A stretch of 64,000 nucleotides of DNA from Chitinophaga sp. YR627 (GTDB lineage Bacteria; Bacteroidota; Bacteroidia; Chitinophagales; Chitinophagaceae): contig NZ_FOUX01000003.1 in the NCBI RefSeq assembly GCF_900114995.1, forward strand, positions 1,054,001 to 1,118,000, read 5' to 3'. Position numbers and translations under genes: made by a program. Below are positions 62,609-64,000 of this stretch, piece by piece (position 1 is the first letter of the stretch; each line of letters opens with the position of its first letter). A model generated the notes under the pieces. The model did not search any database. It saw only the letters and a list, made by a program, of their open reading frames with translations, and was not told where the DNA came from.

Positions 62609-63280
62609 ATGAGAATAGATATCATTACCGTACAACCGGGATTACTGGAAGGGCCTTTTTCACACTCTATACTGAAAAGAGCCCAGACAAAAGGACTCCT
62701 GGAAGTGCATACCCACAATCTGCGGGATTATTCCAATCTGAAGCACAAACAGGTAGATGACTACCAGTTTGGCGGCGGCGCAGGCATGGTAATGATGCTG
62801 GAACCTGTTGTAAATGCCATCGAGACCTTACAGGCAAAGGTGCAGTATGATGAGATCATCTATCTGACACCTGACGGGGAAACCCTGAATCAGAAGATGG
62901 CAAACCAGCTGTCTCTGAAAGGGAACCTCCTGATGCTCTGCGGTCACTATAAGGGTATCGATGAACGTATCCGCACTCACTTCGTGACAAAGGAGATCTC
63001 CATCGGAGATTATGTCCTGTCAGGAGGAGAACTGGCAGCCGCTGTGCTGGTAGATGCGATCGGCAGACTGATACCCGGCGTACTGAATGATGAAACGTCC
63101 GCATTGCTGGACTCCTTTCAGGATAATCTGCTCGCACCGCCTGTATATACCCGCCCGGAAGAATTCAGGGGCTGGAAGGTACCGGATGTGCTGATGAGCG
63201 GTGATCACAAGAAGATCGATAACTGGAGACATGATCAGGCGCTGGAGCGCACAAAGACACGTCGTCCGGATCTGTTATAA
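62609..63280 (+). CDS. trmD: tRNA (guanine-N1)-methyltransferase
   Basis: TrmD methylates G37 of tRNA to prevent frameshifts. The 223-residue enzyme has the SPOUT trefoil-knot signature in LLMLCGHYKGIDERI and ISIGDYVLSGGELAA (about 108-150), and the C-terminal helical domain with RRPDLL at its end. Preceded by a GGATGGAG ribosome site. Confidence 0.95.
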   Translation: MRIDIITVQPGLLEGPFSHSILKRAQTKGLLEVHTHNLRDYSNLKHKQVDDYQFGGGAGMVMMLEPVVNAIETLQAKVQYDEIIYLTPDGETLNQKMANQLSLKGNLLMLCGHYKGIDERIRTHFVTKEISIGDYVLSGGELAAAVLVDAIGRLIPGVLNDETSALLDSFQDNLLAPPVYTRPEEFRGWKVPDVLMSGDHKKIDNWRHDQALERTKTRRPDLL

Positions 63281-63336
63281 ATTTTGGTTGATTGTCAACC
63301 ATTTGGGAAATTATTATTTAATAAACGGGGTTCTTA

Positions 63337-63368
63337 TTTGGAAGTTGTGTATTTCTAAACTACCTTTG
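63337..63368 (+). promoter_or_regulatory. Bacteroidota promoter of rplS
   Basis: TTTG at 63337-63340, 20-base spacer, TACCTTTG at 63361-63368, 22 bases before the L19 start. L19 can thus be expressed apart from trmD. Confidence 0.85.
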
Positions 63369-63390
63369 CACTCCGATAAATATTTGAAAG

Positions 63391-63738
63391 ATGAACGCTA
63401 TTTCTTTTGTTCACGAGCAACTGTCAGGTAAGAAATCATACCCGAAGTTTAAAGCCGGTGATAACGTCACTGTAAACTATAAAATTGTTGAAGGTAGCAA
63501 GGAAAGAATCCAGTCCTTCAAAGGTGATGTATTGAAAATCCAGGGTACTGGTGCTACTGTTACTTTTACAGTAAGAAAGATTTCTGATGGAGTAGGTGTA
63601 GAAAGGATTTTCCCTTTGCTGTCTCCACACATCGACGGAATCGTGCTGAATAAGGTTGGTAAAGTTAGAAGGGCTAGACTGTTCTACCTGCGCGAACGTG
63701 CTGGTAAAGCTGCCCGTATCAAAGAGAAAAGGGTTTAG
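63391..63738 (+). CDS. rplS: 50S ribosomal protein L19
   Basis: L19 sits at the subunit interface of the ribosome. The 115-residue protein has the typical MNAISFVHEQLSGKKSYPKFKAGDNVTVNYKIVEG start (in parts) and the GVGVERIFPLLSPHIDGI motif. Length is normal. It has its own consensus promoter and a terminator. Confidence 0.96.
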   Translation: MNAISFVHEQLSGKKSYPKFKAGDNVTVNYKIVEGSKERIQSFKGDVLKIQGTGATVTFTVRKISDGVGVERIFPLLSPHIDGIVLNKVGKVRRARLFYLRERAGKAARIKEKRV

Positions 63739-63762
63739 TATAAATACAGGGAAATTAGTGAT

Positions 63763-63792
63763 AACGGGGACCGTTTGGCTCCCCGTTTTTTT
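63763..63792 (+). terminator. Terminator of rplS
   Basis: AACGGGGA pairs with TCCCCGTT around a nine-base loop, followed by a T run. Confidence 0.85.
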
Positions 63793-63894
63793 CATGTCTA
63801 TAGGGACCAGACGCGGCAATAAGCAATGCTCTTAAAATAGTATTAAAACTTTGCCAGCCAATCTACCCGAGGATAATTCCCGAATATATTTACC

Positions 63895-63902
63895 TATCTT
63901 TG
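63895..63902 (+). promoter_or_regulatory. -7 element TATCTTTG upstream of the tatA-like gene
   Basis: An exact TAnnTTTG match 26 bases before the ATG at 63929. No TTTG box appears at the expected -33 spacing. Confidence 0.45.
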
Positions 63903-63928
63903 TTTGCTTAACGTTTAAAACTGAGAAA

Positions 63929-64000
63929 ATGACTGCCGCTTTTAAATCACCGTTTTTATTATTTCAGGAATTAGGTATGACAGAATTACTCTTGATCGCT
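63929..64000 (+). CDS. TatA/TatE-like Sec-independent translocase subunit, N-terminal part
   Basis: The first 24 codons of a gene cut by the right edge. They read MTAAFKSPFLLFQELGMTELLLIA. The ELG motif followed by a hydrophobic helix is the start of a TatA-type protein, which forms the pore for folded exported proteins. A second in-frame Met before TELLLIA could be the real start. It would serve proteins such as the exported SodA, if they use the Tat route. Confidence 0.7.
   Translation, partial: MTAAFKSPFLLFQELGMTELLLIA

Overview
The window reads as chromosomal DNA of a Bacteroidota bacterium, most likely Chitinophaga or a close relative in Chitinophagaceae. The signs are Bacteroidota-type promoters (TTTG, 19-20 bases, TAnnTTTG), an LpxC-FabZ fusion, the type IX secretion regulator PorX, an Oar-like TonB-dependent receptor, a short primary sigma factor, and families common in this phylum (DUF3667, UMF1/Atg22 transporters, 7TMR-DISM sensors). 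Most of it is ordinary, densely packed genes. I see no prophage, insertion sequence, CRISPR array or rRNA. There are two tRNAs: Leu(UAG) on the minus strand near 22.3 kb and Ala(GGC) on the plus strand near 38.2 kb.

Layout. 0-8.4 kb (minus): the start of a HerA-like ATPase, a GroES-like protein, an MBL hydrolase, a UMF1 transporter, then the lipid A operon lpxD, lpxC-fabZ, lpxA plus an ABC ATPase, and an HD phosphohydrolase. 8.7-16.4 kb (plus): porX, a small conserved protein, a PhnP-like MBL protein, three tandem related small lipoproteins, an HhH protein, an acyl-CoA dehydrogenase and a GapN-like aldehyde dehydrogenase. 16.8-22.4 kb: a related pair of small membrane proteins, then clpX, clpP, tig and tRNA-Leu. 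22.4-30.9 kb: accessory metabolism and regulation (arginase family, MFS, M20 amidohydrolase, AraC regulators, DUF1624 membrane protein, SnoaL-like, ExbD, DUF4240). 31-38 kb: gamma-glutamyltransferase, Oar-like receptor, amino-acid permease. 38.3-46.3 kb: AraC regulators, nitroreductase, DHA2 exporter, VOC protein, DUF3667 protein, M57 metalloprotease. Between about 41.8 and 42.8 kb lies a gene-poor stretch with two strong inverted-repeat structures.

46.6-52.3 kb (minus) is the most unusual part: a tight five-gene operon of a ThiF/E1-like adenylyltransferase, a GNAT-like acyltransferase, a 7TMR-DISM histidine kinase, a receiver-histidine kinase and a single-domain response regulator. It may couple production or modification of a small molecule to its sensing. 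52.7-58.6 kb: an exported Mn-type superoxide dismutase, a GT39-type glycosyltransferase, a PAP2 phosphatase, an LptF/LptG permease and two small conserved proteins. 58.9-64 kb (plus): the housekeeping run rpoD, ffh, rpsP, rimM, trmD, rplS, ending in the first codons of a tatA-like gene.

Coordinates were read by eye and checked against frame arithmetic. Function names rest on recognised motifs, not database searches.
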